Positions 34,949 to 36,872 of a stretch of DNA of 36,872 nt are shown here, in pieces (position 1 is the stretch's first letter; the number at the start of each line of letters is the position of its first letter). A model generated the notes under the pieces. It was not told where the DNA came from and made no database searches. It was given only the letters and a program-made list of their open reading frames with translations. The stretch lies in NCBI GenBank assembly GCA_038276315.1, contig JBBPZY010000383.1, positions 1 to 36,872 of the forward strand, given 5' to 3'. A program made the translations under genes and the position numbers. The DNA is from GCA-003244245 sp038276315 (GTDB taxonomy: Bacteria > Actinomycetota > Actinomycetes > Mycobacteriales > Pseudonocardiaceae).

Positions 34949-36217
34949 ATGAAAATCGTGTGCGTCGGCGGCGGACCGGCCGGTCTGTACTTCGCTATCT
35001 CCGCGAAGTTGCGCGATCCGGATCACGACATCACGGTTATCGAACGCAACCCCGCCGGGGTGACGTACGGATGGGGAGTCACATTTTCCGATCCGCTGCT
35101 TGACAGCCTCTACCGCAACGATCCCCGGAGCGCACGGAAGATCTTCGACAGTCCGGCGTCCTGGGGCAATCAGGAAGTACACGTTCGGGGCTACCAGATG
35201 GCCCACCTCGGTGGGTACGGGTTCGCCATCGGCCGTAAGCATTTGCTCGACATCCTGGTGCAGCGAGCTATCGAGCTCGGTGTCGATGTCCAATTCGACT
35301 GCGAGATCGAGGACCTCACCGAGCTCCCCGATGCCGACCTGATCGTCGCCTGCGACGGCGCGAACAGCCGCGTGCGCCGAGCCCATGATGAGCACTTCCA
35401 GACCGATGCACAGGTGGGTCGGAACAAGTACATCTGGCTTGGCACCCACCGGGTCTTCGATTCCTTCATGTTCGCGTTCGAAGAAACCGCAGCAGGCTGG
35501 ATCTGGTTCTATTCGTACCCTTACAACGCCGACACCACCACCTTCATCGTGGAGTGCTCGCCAGAAACCTGGACCGGACTCGGCTTTGACAAGCTCGGTC
35601 CCGACGAGAGCCTGACACTGCTGGAGGAGATCTTCGCACACCACTTGGACGGCCACTCGCTCATGAACTCCATGCGCGACCTCGGCAAGATCCCGTGGCT
35701 CAACTTCACCCGAATCAGCAACACCTCGTGGCATCACGACAACATTGTCCTCATGGGCGACGCGGCGCACACCACGCATTTCTCGATTGGTTCGGGCACT
35801 ACACTTGCTATGCAGGACGCGATCGGGCTGGCTGGCAGTCTGGCCGCCCACGATGACCTTCAGGTAGCCCTCAAGGACTACGAGGAGAATCGTCGCGTCG
35901 AGATCATGGGCCTGCAGAGCGCCGCGGTGAGCAGCACCGAATGGTTTGAAGACGTTCCGAGCTACATCGATCAACCGGTCACGCAGTTCGCCTACTCACT
36001 CTGGAAGCGCCGCGGAAATTATCCGCTGTGGCGTTACCAGATCCACCTAGCCACCCAGATCGCGATATTGCGGAAATTGCGGAAATCTGTCAGTGCGCTA
36101 CGGAACGGATTTCGAGCACAGCAACGGATGAAGCTGACCGATCACCCCGTAGCGGCAGGTCACGATGCTGAGGACCACGATGCTGAGGACACCGCCGCGT
36201 CCGTACGAGTCGAGTGA
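34949..36217 (+). CDS. FAD-dependent monooxygenase (salicylyl-CoA 5-hydroxylase-like)
   Basis: A 422-aa class A flavoprotein monooxygenase. It shows the Rossmann GGGPAGL (7-13), the ITVIERNPAGVTYGWGV segment, the VACDGANSRVRR DG-motif, and the LMGDAAHTTHFSIGSG GD-motif. The N-terminus is most like CoA-thioester hydroxylases such as salicylyl-CoA 5-hydroxylase. The tail ends with a duplicated HDAED motif from a 15-bp repeat. ATG 34949 follows AAGGAGG and AGAGGG. The next gene, 48 nt on, is a truncated paralogue. Substrate unknown; hydroxylation of an aromatic (possibly CoA-bound) compound is likely. Confidence 0.85.
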   Translation: MKIVCVGGGPAGLYFAISAKLRDPDHDITVIERNPAGVTYGWGVTFSDPLLDSLYRNDPRSARKIFDSPASWGNQEVHVRGYQMAHLGGYGFAIGRKHLLDILVQRAIELGVDVQFDCEIEDLTELPDADLIVACDGANSRVRRAHDEHFQTDAQVGRNKYIWLGTHRVFDSFMFAFEETAAGWIWFYSYPYNADTTTFIVECSPETWTGLGFDKLGPDESLTLLEEIFAHHLDGHSLMNSMRDLGKIPWLNFTRISNTSWHHDNIVLMGDAAHTTHFSIGSGTTLAMQDAIGLAGSLAAHDDLQVALKDYEENRRVEIMGLQSAAVSSTEWFEDVPSYIDQPVTQFAYSLWKRRGNYPLWRYQIHLATQIAILRKLRKSVSALRNGFRAQQRMKLTDHPVAAGHDAEDHDAEDTAASVRVE

Positions 36218-36265
36218 TTGTCGGCCTGTCACTCGACATCAAGCCAGGACAAGCCGGGAGGGCGA

Positions 36266-36733
36266 GTGGCCAGAAACTTGAACATCGTCTGCGTCGGCGG
36301 CGGTCCCGCAGGCCTGTACTTCGCCATCTCGGCAAAGTTGCGTAAAAAAGACAGCGACATCACCGTGATCGAACGAAACCCCGCCGGGGTTACCCACGGC
36401 TGGGGCGTTGGATACTGGGATGACGTCCTTGACAATCTCTACCGCAACGACCCGGTCAGCGCCCGGGAGATTCAGCGATCCACGGGAGTGTGGTCCGGCG
36501 TAGAAGTGCACGTCGGGGGCAAGAAGGAGGCCTACCTCGGCGGATATGGGCTAAGCATGGGCCGCCAACGGCTGCTCGACATCCTCACCGAACGCGCCAC
36601 GGATCTCGGCGTGGACGTCCAGTTCCAACGCGAAGTAAAGGATCTGTCCGAGGTTGCTGATGCCGATTTGATCGTCGCTTCCGACGGTCTCAACAGCCGG
36701 ACGCGTCAACTCTTTGCCGACCACTGGCAGACC
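36266..36733 (+). pseudogene. FAD monooxygenase paralogue truncated by an IS
   Basis: A GTG at 36266 after GGGAGG starts VARNLNIVCVGGGPAGLYFA, closely paralogous to the preceding enzyme (DITVIERNPAGVTHGWGV; ADLIVASDGLNSRTRQ). Similarity ends at HWQT (about 36733), aligned with HFQT of the paralogue; the next codons run into the terminal sequence of an insertion element and a stop at 36760. Thus about 155 of about 420 residues remain and the GD-motif half is displaced or lost beyond the window. This was a tandem pair of related monooxygenases, perhaps acting sequentially, before insertion. Confidence 0.85.
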
Positions 36734-36872
36734 CAGGGCTCCGTCATGTTTGATTTTTGACCGTTTTGAGCGGTTTGGTGATGAGGTCGACGCATCGGTG
36801 GATGCCGTGTGCGAAGTGGCGGCGGGCTTGTTTGAGGTTGGTCCATCCGGTGAGCCGGAACGCGGCGATGAG
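36734..36872. mobile_element. Insertion sequence end (right edge)
   Basis: From CAGGGCTCCGTCA (36734) homology to the monooxygenase stops. On the minus strand the sequence encodes the C-terminus of a transposase up to a TGA at 36746-36744. CAGGG at the boundary resembles termini of ISAs1-type elements, but the other end, the inverted repeat and target duplication lie outside the window, so the exact boundary and family are inferred. Confidence 0.6.
36744..36872 (-). CDS. Transposase C-terminus (partial)
   Basis: The partial minus-strand frame reads LIAAFRLTGWTNLKQARRHF, then AHGIHRCVDLITKPLKTVKN and two further residues before the stop. The LRLTGWTN-type segment resembles C-termini of DDE transposases (ISAs1/IS4-like). 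The catalytic part lies beyond the window. The stop codon lies about 10 nt from the presumed element end, usual for such elements. Confidence 0.6.
   Translation of the reverse strand, partial: LIAAFRLTGWTNLKQARRHFAHGIHRCVDLITKPLKTVKNQT

Overview
The window is high-GC actinobacterial DNA. Supporting signs are a mycothiol-type maleylpyruvate isomerase-family protein, a 13E12-type (DUF222/HNH) repeat protein, a FadE5-like acyl-CoA dehydrogenase, a DivIVA-domain coiled-coil protein, an LCP cell-wall ligase, frequent GTG starts, and start codons that fit leaderless transcription. Order-level placement (mycobacterial, pseudonocardial or similar) cannot be settled from sequence reading alone. No tRNA, rRNA or CRISPR array was seen.

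Layout. 1-4.2 kb: hydantoinase/oxoprolinase genes hyuA-hyuB (minus strand); hyuB begins with five 15-bp tandem repeats. 4.3-6.2 kb: a secreted beta-helix protein behind a short leader ORF, a PAP2 phosphatase remnant and an Hsp20 gene, all carrying -1 frameshifts. 6.3-12 kb: fadE5, then on the minus strand an AAA ATPase with a clear terminator, a GroES-like gene and a translationally coupled VanW-family protein. 12-14.5 kb: a MarR regulator with a perfect 13-bp inverted-repeat operator, driving a chimeric ORF (monooxygenase N-terminus joined to a MazF C-terminus); a mycothiol-dependent enzyme; thioredoxin; an HxlR regulator. 14.5-17.1 kb: debris (TetR, rhodanese, multicopper oxidase and SDR fragments) around an intact mazEF-like toxin-antitoxin pair. 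17.2-18.4 kb: the 13E12/HNH protein.

18.4-23.1 kb holds a compact minus-strand operon: a predicted 41-aa arginine-rich peptide, an ABC exporter, a degenerate Ser/Thr kinase and an ABC-F ATPase. This is the best candidate here for an undescribed system. 23.5-28.9 kb: a DUF697-like GTPase, an EcsC-like protein, a secreted CHRD protein, a zinc-binding hypothetical protein, a VapBC-like pair and an LCP protein. 29-33.4 kb: a DivIVA-like gene and a three-gene 2-oxoacid dehydrogenase operon (E1alpha, E1beta, E2; no E3). 33.5-36.9 kb: a FemAB/GNAT-like acyltransferase and two tandem FAD monooxygenases, the second cut off by an insertion sequence that runs off the right edge.

Three window-wide patterns stand out. 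A 62-bp inverted-repeat element (24-nt arms, 14-nt loop) occurs three times between genes. Six apparent frameshifts all lack exactly one base, each at or next to a short G/C run, which suggests assembly error or a shared decay mode. At least four start codons sit exactly 7 nt after a TANNNT -10 box, as expected of leaderless mRNAs.
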